The position numbers were made by a program, and so were the translations under genes. DNA of 64,000 nucleotides from JAEUMG01 sp046349315 (GTDB lineage: Bacteria > Pseudomonadota > Alphaproteobacteria > Rhizobiales > Aestuariivirgaceae), in assembly GCA_046349315.1 (NCBI GenBank), contig JAXMCQ010000002.1, positions 62,001-126,000 of the forward strand. The letters are read 5' to 3'. Below are positions 41,576 through 49,780 of the stretch, in pieces. The notes beneath the pieces were generated by a model. The model did no database searches and was not told where the DNA came from. It saw nothing but the letters and a program-made list of their open reading frames with translations. The stretch's first letter is position 1. Each line of letters starts with the position of its first letter.

Positions 41576-42035
41576 GCCGGGCACTTTCTTCGCGGTCGTC
41601 CTCGCTGAGCGCTATGGCGAGATTCTCTTTCATCTTGCCAAGCAGTTCGAGCGCTTGGCGCTGTTCGGCATGGCTCAAGCCGGCCATCAACTCGGCGCGC
41701 GTGGTGGCGGCGAGATCCTTCAAGGCCTCGAGAACCGGTTGCGCCGCGGGCAGCAAATGCAGGCACCAAGCACGCCGGTCGCTCGGATGCGGGCGCCGCT
41801 CCAGCATACCGGCCTTTTCGAGCCGGTCGACCATGCGGCCGATGGTGATCGGCTCCACTTCCAGTAGCTCGGCGAGCGCGCCCTGGGTGATGCCCTCGTT
41901 GCGGTTGAGCGTGGCGAGCACTTGCCATTGGGCACGCGTCATCCCCGTGCCCCGGCAGTTTTTCTCGAAGCATTTCCGGAGCATGCGCGAGACGTCGATC
42001 AATAGGATGCCGATGGATGGCTGGTCGTTTGACAT
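41562..42035 (-). CDS. MarR family transcriptional regulator
   Basis: A 157-residue winged-HTH regulator: TRAQWQVLATLNRNEGITQGALAELLEVEPITIGRMVDRLEKAGMLERRPHPSDRRAWCLHLLPAA holds the recognition helix and the wing with the conserved DxRxxxL pattern. It heads the marR-emrA-emrB operon and probably represses it until a toxic ligand binds. A palindrome at 42047-42070, 12-35 bp upstream of its start, is the likely operator. Confidence 0.92.
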   Translation of the reverse strand: MSNDQPSIGILLIDVSRMLRKCFEKNCRGTGMTRAQWQVLATLNRNEGITQGALAELLEVEPITIGRMVDRLEKAGMLERRPHPSDRRAWCLHLLPAAQPVLEALKDLAATTRAELMAGLSHAEQRQALELLGKMKENLAIALSEDDREESARHGLR

Positions 42036-42046
42036 AGGCGGGCAGT

Positions 42047-42070
42047 ATAGTAAGCCTGCTTATTATAAGC
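42047..42070. promoter_or_regulatory. palindromic MarR operator candidate
   Basis: GCTTATTATAAGC (42058-42070) is a perfect palindrome, and it overlaps the inverted repeat GTAAGC-CT-GCTTAT (42050-42063). TTGCAA (minus strand, 42076-42071) could serve as a -35, so the site would cover the spacer and -10 of the marR promoter. This arrangement suits repression. Confidence 0.55.
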
Positions 42071-42190
42071 ATTGCAATTTCTGCGGATCAGCCGCGCGCC
42101 GTCATCCAAGTGACGCAGAGCCGGATGATGACAACCGGTGCGCTGCGATGTAGCTTTTCGCAGGTGCGAAATTGGAAAGCGGGGGGAAAC

Positions 42191-43651
42191 GTGGCCAAGA
42201 ACGCATCAAAACTCGGGCCCAAGGCCCCGCAGATCGTCGTCCTGGTCGGTGCGACGGGCGACCTGTCACACCGCAAACTCTTGCCCGGCCTTTACCACCT
42301 CTGCTCGTCGGGCTTCATTCCGGGATGCCGCATCATCGGCGTGTCGCTTGACAATATCGATGCGGAAGAGTTCCGCGCCGTCGCCCGCAATGCGCTCGCC
42401 CAATATTCGACGCGCAAAGTCAAGGAAGAGGAATGGGAGAATTTCGCCGCCGGCCTCGATTATGTGCCGATGTCGGCAGGCCCTGAAGCGCTGAAAGCTG
42501 CCGTCGAGCGCGCGCGTGCCGCTTTCCCGACCGAAGCGCGTTGTCTCCATTACTTGAGCGTACCGCCTAATGCGGCGCTCCCCGCTGTGCACATGCTGGC
42601 GGAAGCGGGCCTCGCCGATAATTGCCGCGTCATCATGGAGAAACCATTCGGCACCGATCTCGCCACCGCCGTATCGCTCAACAACCGCCTGCATGAAGTC
42701 TTCGGCGAAGAACAGATTTTCCGCATCGACCATTTTCTGGGCAAAGAAGCCGCTCAGAACATTCTCGCCTTTCGCTTCGCCAATGGTTTGTTCGAGCCGA
42801 TCTGGAATCGCACGTTCATTGACCATGTGCAGATCGACGTGCCCGAGACACTGGGCCTCGGCAAGCGCTCGGCCTTCTACGAGACGACCGGCGCCTTTCG
42901 CGACATGGTGGTGACGCATCTCTTCCAGATCCTGGCTTTCATGGCGATGGAACCGCCGACGTCTCTTGAGCCGGCACCGATCAGCGAGGAGAAGAACAAG
43001 GTCTTCCGCTCCATGCTGCCCCTCGATCCCAAGGATGTTGTGCGCGGGCAGTATATCGGCTACCGCCAGGAGGAGGGCGTCGATCTCGAATCGGATACCG
43101 AGACGTTCATCGCGCTGAAATGTCAGATCGACAATTGGCGTTGGGCCGGCGTCCCCTTCTTCCTGCGCACCGGCAAGCGCCTCGCCGAGGGCCAGCGCAT
43201 CATCTCGATCGCCTTCAAGGAGCCGCCGCGCAGCATGTTTCCGGCGGGCTCGGGCGTCGGTGCGCAAGGGCCGGACCACCTCACTTTCGATCTCGCCGAC
43301 GCCACCAAAATGTCGCTCTCCTTCTATGGCAAGCGGCCCGGTCCCGGCATGCATCTCGATAAATTGAGCCTGCAGTTCGCGATGAACGATACCGACCGCG
43401 TCGGCGATGTGCTCGAAGCCTATGAGCGCCTGATCCTCGACGCGATGCTTGGCGATCACACACTCTTCACCACCGCCGAAGGTATCGAGCGGTTGTGGAA
43501 ACTGTCGATCCCGTTGCTCGAAAGCCCGCCGCCGGTGCGGCTCTATGAGCAGGGCTCGTGGGGACCAAAATCGATCCACCAGCTTGTCGCGCCGCATGCC
43601 TGGCGATTGCCCTTCGAGCGCGCCTGGCGCAATACGGCGGCGAAGGAGTAA
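42191..43651 (+). CDS. zwf: glucose-6-phosphate 1-dehydrogenase
   Basis: Oxidises glucose 6-phosphate to 6-phosphogluconolactone with NADP, feeding the pentose phosphate and Entner-Doudoroff routes. Start GTG 42191 follows GGGGGGAAAC and gives 486 residues, the usual size; an in-frame ATG at 42110 is less likely. Motifs: VLVGATGDLSHRKLLPGLY (dinucleotide fold), VIMEKPFGTDL, and the active site FRIDHFLGKEAAQNI. WAGVPFFLRTGKRL and the C-terminal WGPKSIHQLV are also conserved. Unlike in many rhizobia, no pgl or edd follows; a repeat and a MATE gene come next. Confidence 0.94.
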   Translation: MAKNASKLGPKAPQIVVLVGATGDLSHRKLLPGLYHLCSSGFIPGCRIIGVSLDNIDAEEFRAVARNALAQYSTRKVKEEEWENFAAGLDYVPMSAGPEALKAAVERARAAFPTEARCLHYLSVPPNAALPAVHMLAEAGLADNCRVIMEKPFGTDLATAVSLNNRLHEVFGEEQIFRIDHFLGKEAAQNILAFRFANGLFEPIWNRTFIDHVQIDVPETLGLGKRSAFYETTGAFRDMVVTHLFQILAFMAMEPPTSLEPAPISEEKNKVFRSMLPLDPKDVVRGQYIGYRQEEGVDLESDTETFIALKCQIDNWRWAGVPFFLRTGKRLAEGQRIISIAFKEPPRSMFPAGSGVGAQGPDHLTFDLADATKMSLSFYGKRPGPGMHLDKLSLQFAMNDTDRVGDVLEAYERLILDAMLGDHTLFTTAEGIERLWKLSIPLLESPPPVRLYEQGSWGPKSIHQLVAPHAWRLPFERAWRNTAAKE

Positions 43652-43681
43652 GTCGGCAAGCCATCATCGTTGCAAACACAA

Positions 43682-43773
43682 TCCCCCTCTCCTCGATGGG
43701 GAGGGGCTAGGGGTGGGGTGGCCAAACCGAATGACCCCCACCCTTAATCCCTCCCCACGAGGGGGAGGGAAAT
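43682..43773. repeat. intergenic inverted repeat, CCCTCCCC family (copy 2)
   Basis: Arms CCCCTCTCC...GGGGAGGGG and ACCCCCACCCTT...CTCCCCACGAGGGGGAGGG can fold on themselves. The right part, read on the minus strand, matches 4955-4995 nearly base for base. It may act as a transcription end for zwf. Confidence 0.7.
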
Positions 43774-43825
43774 TTGCCGCCATGCTTGACGGCGATCGCT
43801 CGCCGCGCCAGACGGTGCGGCCCCG

Positions 43826-45178
43826 ATGACAGCACCGCAGACCAGCCCAATCACCAATCGCTCGGTGCTCGCCATCGCCGTGCCGATCATGCTGTCGAAT
43901 GTGACCGAGCCGATGATCGGCGCGGTCAACGCGGCGGTAATCGGGCAATTGCCGCAAGCCTATTATATCGGCGCCATCACCGTCGGCGCGTTGATCTTCA
44001 ATTTCATCTTCTGGGGTTTCAGCTTCCTGCGCATCGGCACCGGCGGCTTGACGGCGCAGGCGGCCGGCGCCAATGATCCCCAGGAACTCGTTGCGGTATT
44101 GCTCCGGGCGCTGATTATCGCAGGCATCGCCGGCGTCGCGCTCATTCTTCTTTCGCCGGTAATCGGCACCTTCTCCTTCAAGCTCATCGAGGGTTCTCCC
44201 GAAGTCGAGTCGCATGCCGCGACATACTTCTACATTCGTGTACTTTCCGCACCCTTCGCGCTCGCCAATTACTGCCTGCTCGGCTGGTTCGTCGGCCAGG
44301 CGCGGGCCCGCACCGCCTTCCTGATCCAGATTTTCCTCAATCTCTCCAACATGATTCTGTGCGTTTCCTTCGTTATGGGCTTGCACATGACTTCGGACGG
44401 CGTGGCGCTAGGCGCGCTCATTTCTGAAATCGCCGCGGCATTGCTGGGACTTGTGATCGCGTTCAAACGCCTGAAAGCGATGGGCGCGCGCTTCGATCGC
44501 GTCCGCATCTTCGACCGTGCCAAGCTCGTGCGGACATTGGCGATTAATCGCGACATCATGATCCGCACCATCTGCCTGGTCTTCGCCTTCGCTTGGTTCA
44601 CGGCGAGGGGCGCCAAGGCCGGCGATGTCGTCGTTTCCGCCAATGCCGTGCTCATGCATTTCTTCGATATCGCGGCTTATCTCGTCGACGGCTTTGCCTT
44701 CGCAACGGAGGCGCTTGTCGGCCAGGCGGTGGGTGCGCGCGACCGCACCCGCTTTCGCGATGCGATGCGACTCACCTGGATCTGGGCTTGGGCGACAGGC
44801 CTTCTCACTTTCGCGATCATTTGGTTTGGCGGCCCGTTCTTCATCGACCTGATGGCGGTCAATCCGGAGGTGCGCGAAGTGGCGCGGCATTACCTTTTCT
44901 GGGCAGCACTCGCGCCGCTCGTTGGCGTCGCATGCTTTCAATATGACGGCATTTTTGCCGGCGCGACGCAGACCGCCGACATGCGCAACATGATGATCGT
45001 GTCGCTGGCGATTTACATGCTCGCCTGGTGGTGGCTGGAGCCGGCTTATGGCAATACGGGCTTGTGGCTCGCGATGATCGTGTTCTTCACAGCCCGCGGA
45101 ATTACCTTCGCATTCCGCATGCCGGCGCTTCGCCGTGCAGCGTTTGTTCAAGAGACAGAGCGATCGGCTGGCGTTTGA
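43826..45178 (+). CDS. MATE family efflux transporter (DinF-like)
   Basis: A 450-residue protein with about 12 hydrophobic helices in two six-helix bundles. AIAVPIMLSNVTEPMIGAVNAAVIGQL in helix 1 and LRIGTGGLTAQAAGA in helix 2 match the DinF branch of MATE transporters, which export cationic drugs or organic acids in exchange for Na+ or H+. The second bundle shows DGFAFATEALVGQAVGARDR, the symmetrical counterpart. The substrate is unknown. It stands alone between the zwf repeat and the DUF1254 gene. Confidence 0.9.
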   Translation: MTAPQTSPITNRSVLAIAVPIMLSNVTEPMIGAVNAAVIGQLPQAYYIGAITVGALIFNFIFWGFSFLRIGTGGLTAQAAGANDPQELVAVLLRALIIAGIAGVALILLSPVIGTFSFKLIEGSPEVESHAATYFYIRVLSAPFALANYCLLGWFVGQARARTAFLIQIFLNLSNMILCVSFVMGLHMTSDGVALGALISEIAAALLGLVIAFKRLKAMGARFDRVRIFDRAKLVRTLAINRDIMIRTICLVFAFAWFTARGAKAGDVVVSANAVLMHFFDIAAYLVDGFAFATEALVGQAVGARDRTRFRDAMRLTWIWAWATGLLTFAIIWFGGPFFIDLMAVNPEVREVARHYLFWAALAPLVGVACFQYDGIFAGATQTADMRNMMIVSLAIYMLAWWWLEPAYGNTGLWLAMIVFFTARGITFAFRMPALRRAAFVQETERSAGV

Positions 45179-45253
45179 CGGTTGTCGCAATATGACAAGC
45201 GAACCAAGATTCCGTCGTGTAAACTGCTTCTCGATCGTCCAGGGGAGCTGTGC

Positions 45254-46858
45254 ATGCCAGCGAAACTCAGTGTCACCAGTGCTTTAGCGGCCGTGCTTTT
45301 GACGGCCATTCCGGTTGCGAAAGCGCAAGTGCCGGAAGCGCTCGTCACGCCCGACAAAGTCGAATCCACGCTCGGGCCACTAGATTTCCAGAAAGGCGTG
45401 CCGAGCGCAGCGACGGCATCAACTCTCTATGACCATCTCGACTTCACGTACGCATTTCGTGCCTTCATGGACAACATGCGGGGCGTCAGCATCCTCGCCC
45501 TGCGCAAAGGCATCGGAAGTCTTGGAGTGAAGGATAACGAAGTCCTGGTCTTTTCCGACCTGATGGACGCCAAGTCGCTGTTTCTCACCGCCAATGCCGA
45601 CACCGTCTATGTGATGGGATCGTTCAATCTTGAGAATGGACCAATCGTCATGGAAACACCGCCGGAATTTCTCGGCGCTGTCCAGGACGCGTGGTTCCAC
45701 TGGGTGATCGATCTTGGGGCGCCGGGTCCGGATCGCGGCCTGGGCGGCCGATACTTGATCGTACCCCCGGACTATAAGGGACCTCTGCCGGAGGGCGGAT
45801 TCTACATCGCCCATAGCCGGACCAACCACGTCGTGTGGTTCGGTCGATCCTTCCTGACAAATCACAACGATCCCAAGCCCACTGTCGCGACGATCCGCAA
45901 ATACACCAAGGTCTATCCCTATCAGCCCGGAGGCGTCGGCACGCCTATCGCCGCTTTTCTCGCCGGCAATGCAAAACTCGGCCCCGTGACGCAACCGCCG
46001 GAGACAGTCTTCCACGAAGGCAGTGGAAAAGTGATGAATACCATTCCGCCCAACGACTGGACCTATTTCGAGATGCTCAACGAAGTCGTGCAGGGCGAGC
46101 CCGCAACTGCGCTCGATGCTGAATTGATGGGGCCTCTCGCGGCAATCGGCATCGTCAAGGGCAAGCCCTTCGCCCCCGATGCGCGCATGAAGAAGATCAT
46201 GAATGAGGCAATCACCGTCGCAAATGCATCGGCGCGCACGCTATTCATGAGTCCGCGGGACCCATCTTGGTATTACTATCCCGATTCCGCGTGGTTCAAT
46301 TACCTTTTCGAGACGGGATACCAGTTCGAGACGCCTATTCCTTTGATAACCAAGGAAGGCGTCAAACCGTTTCCGCCGACCGGCTATCGAACCATGGATG
46401 CGCGAACCAGCTTCTTCTACGGCGTCACCGGCATCACGCCAGCCATGGCCATGCGCCTGCCGGGTATCGGCTCGCAATATCTCTTCGCCATGGTCGATTC
46501 CGAGAAGAACCACTTCGACGGCGCCAAGACTTATAAGATGACCTTGCCTAAGGGCATTCCGGAGGCGAATTTCTGGTCGCTTACCCTCTACGATAACATG
46601 ACGAGGTCCATGCTCGACACACCGCAGCGCTATCCGCGCGCCGGCAGCCAGGACTACCCATCGCCGGCAGCAGCGGCCGATGCGGACGGCTCGACCACAA
46701 TCTGGTTTGCACCCGAAAAGCCGCCCAATGTCGGGCGCGGTAACTGGATACAGACAGACCCCCAAAAGGGCTGGTTCACCATCCTAAGACTTTACAGCCC
46801 TCTTGAGCCGTTCTTCACCAAGGAATGGCGGCCGAGCGAGATTGAATTGGTGAATTAG
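45254..46858 (+). CDS. secreted DUF1254/DUF1214 protein
   Basis: A 534-residue protein with a signal peptide (LSVTSALAAVLLTAIPVAKAQ, cleavage near residue 24). The N-terminal DUF1254 part is about 50-190 (LVFSDLMDAKSLFLTANADTVYVMGSFNLENGPIVMETPPEFLG) and the C-terminal DUF1214 part about 390-510 (TYKMTLPKGIPEANFWSLTLYDNMTRSML then WIQTDPQKGWFTILRLYSPLEPFF). Proteins of this layout are periplasmic or surface-exposed and of unknown function. ATG 45254 has GGGGAG about 8 bp upstream. It is monocistronic, as the next gene is convergent 10 bp after its stop. Confidence 0.88.
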   Translation: MPAKLSVTSALAAVLLTAIPVAKAQVPEALVTPDKVESTLGPLDFQKGVPSAATASTLYDHLDFTYAFRAFMDNMRGVSILALRKGIGSLGVKDNEVLVFSDLMDAKSLFLTANADTVYVMGSFNLENGPIVMETPPEFLGAVQDAWFHWVIDLGAPGPDRGLGGRYLIVPPDYKGPLPEGGFYIAHSRTNHVVWFGRSFLTNHNDPKPTVATIRKYTKVYPYQPGGVGTPIAAFLAGNAKLGPVTQPPETVFHEGSGKVMNTIPPNDWTYFEMLNEVVQGEPATALDAELMGPLAAIGIVKGKPFAPDARMKKIMNEAITVANASARTLFMSPRDPSWYYYPDSAWFNYLFETGYQFETPIPLITKEGVKPFPPTGYRTMDARTSFFYGVTGITPAMAMRLPGIGSQYLFAMVDSEKNHFDGAKTYKMTLPKGIPEANFWSLTLYDNMTRSMLDTPQRYPRAGSQDYPSPAAAADADGSTTIWFAPEKPPNVGRGNWIQTDPQKGWFTILRLYSPLEPFFTKEWRPSEIELVN

Positions 46859-46868
46859 GCCTCGCGGC

Positions 46869-47027
46869 TTAAAACGTAACCCGGTTCGTCAGTATAAGGA
46901 TGAGCAGGATGATGAAGAGGATGCCGATGCCGCCGCTTGGATAATAGCCCCAGCCGCGGCTATAGCCCCAATTCGGCAAGGCGCCGATCAGCAGAAGTAC
47001 AAGGATAACCAATAGTACCGTGCTCAT
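46869..47027 (-). CDS. DUF3309 family small membrane protein
   Basis: A 52-residue protein: MSTVLLVILVLLLIGALPNWGYSRGWGYYPSGGIGILFIILLILILTNRV has two short hydrophobic helices joined by the characteristic Trp/Tyr/Gly-rich loop of DUF3309. Family function is unknown. ATG 47027 is taken; an extended frame upstream lacks homology. Confidence 0.85.
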   Translation of the reverse strand: MSTVLLVILVLLLIGALPNWGYSRGWGYYPSGGIGILFIILLILILTNRVTF

Positions 47028-47085
47028 GCCCCGTCTCCACGATATGAATCGGGGATGAGAACGCAAGGGTAGCCAAACGGTTCCC

Positions 47086-47502
47086 TCAGCCGATCGATTG
47101 GTAGCGCGCGATGGCACTACGCTCGAGCGCCGCGGTCACCAATTTGTCGAGACCGAGCCGGTCGCGCAGGATCGCCAGGAAGCGCAGTTCAGTGCGACCG
47201 ACGACAAGATCGGCAGCCGCGACTTCGACGGCAAGCGCATAGGCGGTTTCGCGAAGCTTCGGCCCCAACGCTTCGGTGACGAGGCCCAATACAGCTTCGA
47301 GGCCTTCATTCTCCTGAAGGATCTCCCCGCATTCCTGGGCAACGGTGGTGAGCCGCGCCTGGTCGAATTCCCGGAATGCCGGCAGCTGCCGCACGATATG
47401 GCCGATTTCCTGCAATTCCGAAGTCTGGATATTGCCGCTGACCCCCGACATGGTGACCATGACATAGATGAGGGCTTGTTCGGGGCTGATCGTATGCGCC
47501 AT
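47086..47502 (-). CDS. TerB-like tellurite resistance family protein
   Basis: A 138-residue soluble, all-helical protein. ISPEQALIYVMVTMSGVSGNIQTSELQEIGHIVRQLPAFREFD and AYALAVEVAAADLVVGRTELRFLAILRDRLGLDKLVTAALERSAIARYQ match the TerB/TerB-like fold, including the acidic metal-binding helix ends. Despite the family name there is no tellurite operon here, so the role is unknown. ATG 47502 is preferred (GGAG 9 bp upstream) over GTG 47511. Confidence 0.82.
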   Translation of the reverse strand: MAHTISPEQALIYVMVTMSGVSGNIQTSELQEIGHIVRQLPAFREFDQARLTTVAQECGEILQENEGLEAVLGLVTEALGPKLRETAYALAVEVAAADLVVGRTELRFLAILRDRLGLDKLVTAALERSAIARYQSIG

Positions 47503-47568
47503 GTCGCTCACTCCGTTTTTCGCCCCGTGGCTAGCGGGTGACGGCCGCCCTGTCCAGAAGAAGCGACG

Positions 47569-48141
47569 CTAACGTTGCGGCTTGGCGGCAAGCGGCAGTG
47601 CGTCGAAGAGCTGCGGCTCGGTGGTCTTGCCTGCGCCTTCGATAGTGAGCATGCGCATCTTGGTGTCGACGCCGCCGTCAGCCGAGAAGCCGCCGGTCCC
47701 ACCATTCGCCGCCAGCACGCGGTGACACGGCACGACAATCGGCCAGGGATTGCGGCCGAGCGCCTGGCCGACGGCGCGAGACAAGGTCTTGTCGCCGAGC
47801 GTCTCGGCGATCTCGCCATAAGTCTTGGTCTCGCCGGGCGAAATGGCGCGCGCCAGTTCATAGACGCGGATATGAAACGCCGGCTGACCGTCCATGTCGA
47901 GCACAAGGTCTTTCAGGTCGTCATGGCCGCCGTCGAGGAGTGCATGGATGCGATCGATGGCCGCTTGAACAACCGGCGGGGGTGCTGTCTCGGTAGCGTC
48001 GGGAAAGTTCCGTCCGATCCGCGCCCGCATCCGTGCTTCGTTCTTTTCAGGAAGCGACAATGCCTTGATGCCAGCTTCGCCCCACACGATCGCGCAGCGG
48101 CCGATGGCCGTGTCGAAGAGGGCATAGGCGACATCATTCAT
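47569..48141 (-). CDS. ogt: methylated-DNA--[protein]-cysteine S-methyltransferase
   Basis: A 190-residue suicide DNA repair protein that removes O6-alkyl groups from guanine. The active site IVVPCHRVLAANGGTGGFSADGG near residue 142 holds the acceptor cysteine, and ISPGETKTYGEIAETLG near 108 with SRAVGQALGRNPWPI is the helix-turn-helix and Asn hinge. ATG 48141 is chosen since MNDVAYALFDTAIG matches family starts. It lies 8 bp downstream of the deacetylase gene and is probably cotranscribed. Confidence 0.92.
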   Translation of the reverse strand: MNDVAYALFDTAIGRCAIVWGEAGIKALSLPEKNEARMRARIGRNFPDATETAPPPVVQAAIDRIHALLDGGHDDLKDLVLDMDGQPAFHIRVYELARAISPGETKTYGEIAETLGDKTLSRAVGQALGRNPWPIVVPCHRVLAANGGTGGFSADGGVDTKMRMLTIEGAGKTTEPQLFDALPLAAKPQR

Positions 48142-48149
48142 GACCGGCC

Positions 48150-49292
48150 TCAATCGCGCGGATGCCACCATTGCCCGGCAATCACCGTACCGCGGGCATG
48201 GAGGCGCTGGCGGCCTTCGAGATGCTCTCCGAGCACGTCGACATAGTCGAACTTTCCGTCATCGAGTGACAGGATCGTCGCATCGCCTGGCGAACCGGGC
48301 TTGAGCGTTCCGAGGTTGTGTCTCTTGACGGCCCGCGCCGGCATTTCGGTTGCCGCCTTGATGACGCGGTCGAGCGGCATGCCGAGGCAAATGAATTTCG
48401 ACATGGTGGTGACGAGATCGAAAGCCGGACCATTGATGCAGAGTGCGTGCACGTCGGACGAGATCGTGTCGGGTTCGAAGCCATTGGCGAGCATGGCGCG
48501 TGCCGTCTTGAAGGCGAAGGAACCCATGCCGTGGCCGATGTCGAACATGACACCGCGCTCGCGCGCTTTGAGCACCGCCGGCTTCACCGTGCCTTGCGCC
48601 GTACACGGAGCATTGGGAAAGGGCCGGAAGGCATGGGTCAGCACATCGCCGGGCCTGAGCCGCGCAATGACTTCTTCATAGGAAGGTGGCGGCTCGTCGA
48701 TATGCGCCATGAGCGGAATGCCGACCTCATCGGCAACCTGCAATGCATATTCGAGTGGCGCCACGCCTTGAGCGCCTGAGGCATGCCGTCCGACGCGGAC
48801 CTTGATGCCGATGATGTGTTCGGGATTCTCAGCCGCGACCTTGACCGCGCCGCGCGGATCCATGAGGCGCAGATCCTCGCTTTCGCCGACATGCACATTG
48901 GTGGAGAAGCCGTAGATGCCGGCATGCGAAACATGGAGATAGGCGAGGATGCGGACCTGCGACGGCTCGATCACATGCTTGCGGAAGCCGGCAAAATTAC
49001 CGGGGCCGGCCGAGCCCGTATCGACCGAGGTCGTGACGCCACTGGTGCGGCAGAATTCTTCCGCGTCGATGCCGAGCGAGGTGCCACCCCAATAGACATG
49101 AGTATGGAGATCGATGAGGCCCGGCGTGACGATCCGGCCCGAAACGTCCTTCTTTTGCGTGTGACGCTCGGCCGCAAGATTGGGCCCGATCGCCGCCACC
49201 TTGCCGTCGGCGAAGGCGACATCAAGCTTGGCGTCGATGGATTGCGAGGGATCGATGACCCGCCCGCCGGTAAGGATGAGATCGTATGACAT
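48150..49292 (-). CDS. amidohydrolase/deacetylase family metallohydrolase
   Basis: A 380-residue TIM-barrel metalloenzyme of the amidohydrolase superfamily, close to dihydroorotase-like deacetylases such as Agrobacterium Atu3266. Metal ligands: GLIDLHTHVYWGG (HxH) near 60, the Lys of GIKVRVG near 165 (probably carboxylated), MAHIDEPPP (His) near 197, DVLTHAFRP (His) near 220 and SSDVHALC (Asp) near 280. N-acyl-D-amino acids or related amides are plausible substrates; the exact one is not readable. It is followed by ogt. Confidence 0.85.
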   Translation of the reverse strand: MSYDLILTGGRVIDPSQSIDAKLDVAFADGKVAAIGPNLAAERHTQKKDVSGRIVTPGLIDLHTHVYWGGTSLGIDAEEFCRTSGVTTSVDTGSAGPGNFAGFRKHVIEPSQVRILAYLHVSHAGIYGFSTNVHVGESEDLRLMDPRGAVKVAAENPEHIIGIKVRVGRHASGAQGVAPLEYALQVADEVGIPLMAHIDEPPPSYEEVIARLRPGDVLTHAFRPFPNAPCTAQGTVKPAVLKARERGVMFDIGHGMGSFAFKTARAMLANGFEPDTISSDVHALCINGPAFDLVTTMSKFICLGMPLDRVIKAATEMPARAVKRHNLGTLKPGSPGDATILSLDDGKFDYVDVLGEHLEGRQRLHARGTVIAGQWWHPRD

Positions 49293-49335
49293 GGGAGAGG
49301 TTTAGCGGGGCATCGTTGGCGAGGCAACCGCGCTA

Positions 49336-49451
49336 CTAAGGCTCCCGTAGCAGTCGATCCGCTGCCCGCGCACCGCGCCGGGTTACATTGTTCCAATCCT
49401 CGATCAAATGTTCTTCGGCATCCGGCCAAGCCGGACAGCGAAAGGACTCAT
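49336..49451 (-). pseudogene. remnant of a ParE/RelE-type toxin
   Basis: An ATG at 49451 overlaps the parD stop (TCATGA), the standard position of parE. It begins MSPFAVRL like ParE proteins but hits a stop after 15 codons. One base lost near CGGCTT restores DAEEHLIEDWNNVTRRGARAADRLL, the ParE helical hairpin, which then stops at 49336. About 38 of the usual 95-100 residues remain, so the C-terminal half is gone as well. The toxin is dead. Confidence 0.7.
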
Positions 49452-49732
49452 GAGACTTTCCCAGCGCGCTCTGCGCGGCGATGGGCTTCTGCAATGATTC
49501 CGTCCATGGTTTGATAGCCGTCGAGCGAAGGGCCGCTGTCGATCCCATCTTGGATCAGGCGGCGCAATTCCTCGACAGTGTATCCATGAAGGTCGCGGCG
49601 TTCTTTCCACTGCCGCAAAGCATCGCTGATGACGTCGCTTGCCGAGGCATACTCTCCGGCAGCGACGGCTGCGTCAACGGTTTGCGCCAGTTCTTCGGAA
49701 AGCGTCACGCTGCGTTTATCCATGTGTCCCAT
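49448..49732 (-). CDS. ParD-family antitoxin (ribbon-helix-helix)
   Basis: A 94-residue protein: KRSVTLSEELAQTVDAAVAAGEYASASDVISDALRQWKERRD is the RHH DNA-binding fold of ParD (CopG/MetJ superfamily), and the C-terminal helix (EELRRLIQDGIDSGPS) is the toxin-wrapping region. ATG 49732 has GGGAGG 5 bp upstream. The partner toxin directly downstream is frameshifted and truncated, so this antitoxin is an orphan, perhaps kept for autoregulation or to neutralise a related toxin elsewhere. Confidence 0.85.
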   Translation of the reverse strand: MGHMDKRSVTLSEELAQTVDAAVAAGEYASASDVISDALRQWKERRDLHGYTVEELRRLIQDGIDSGPSLDGYQTMDGIIAEAHRRAERAGKVS

Positions 49733-49780
49733 AAGGACCTCCCGTAGGCCATACTAGGGTATTGCGGCAACGACTTCAAA

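Noticed and set aside
40031..41608. A 525-codon open frame on the plus strand antisense to emrA and emrB
   Set aside because: Both opposing genes have clear family motifs; the antisense product shows none.
49336..49732. An active toxin-antitoxin module
   Set aside because: The toxin frame is broken by a one-base loss and more than half of its length is missing.
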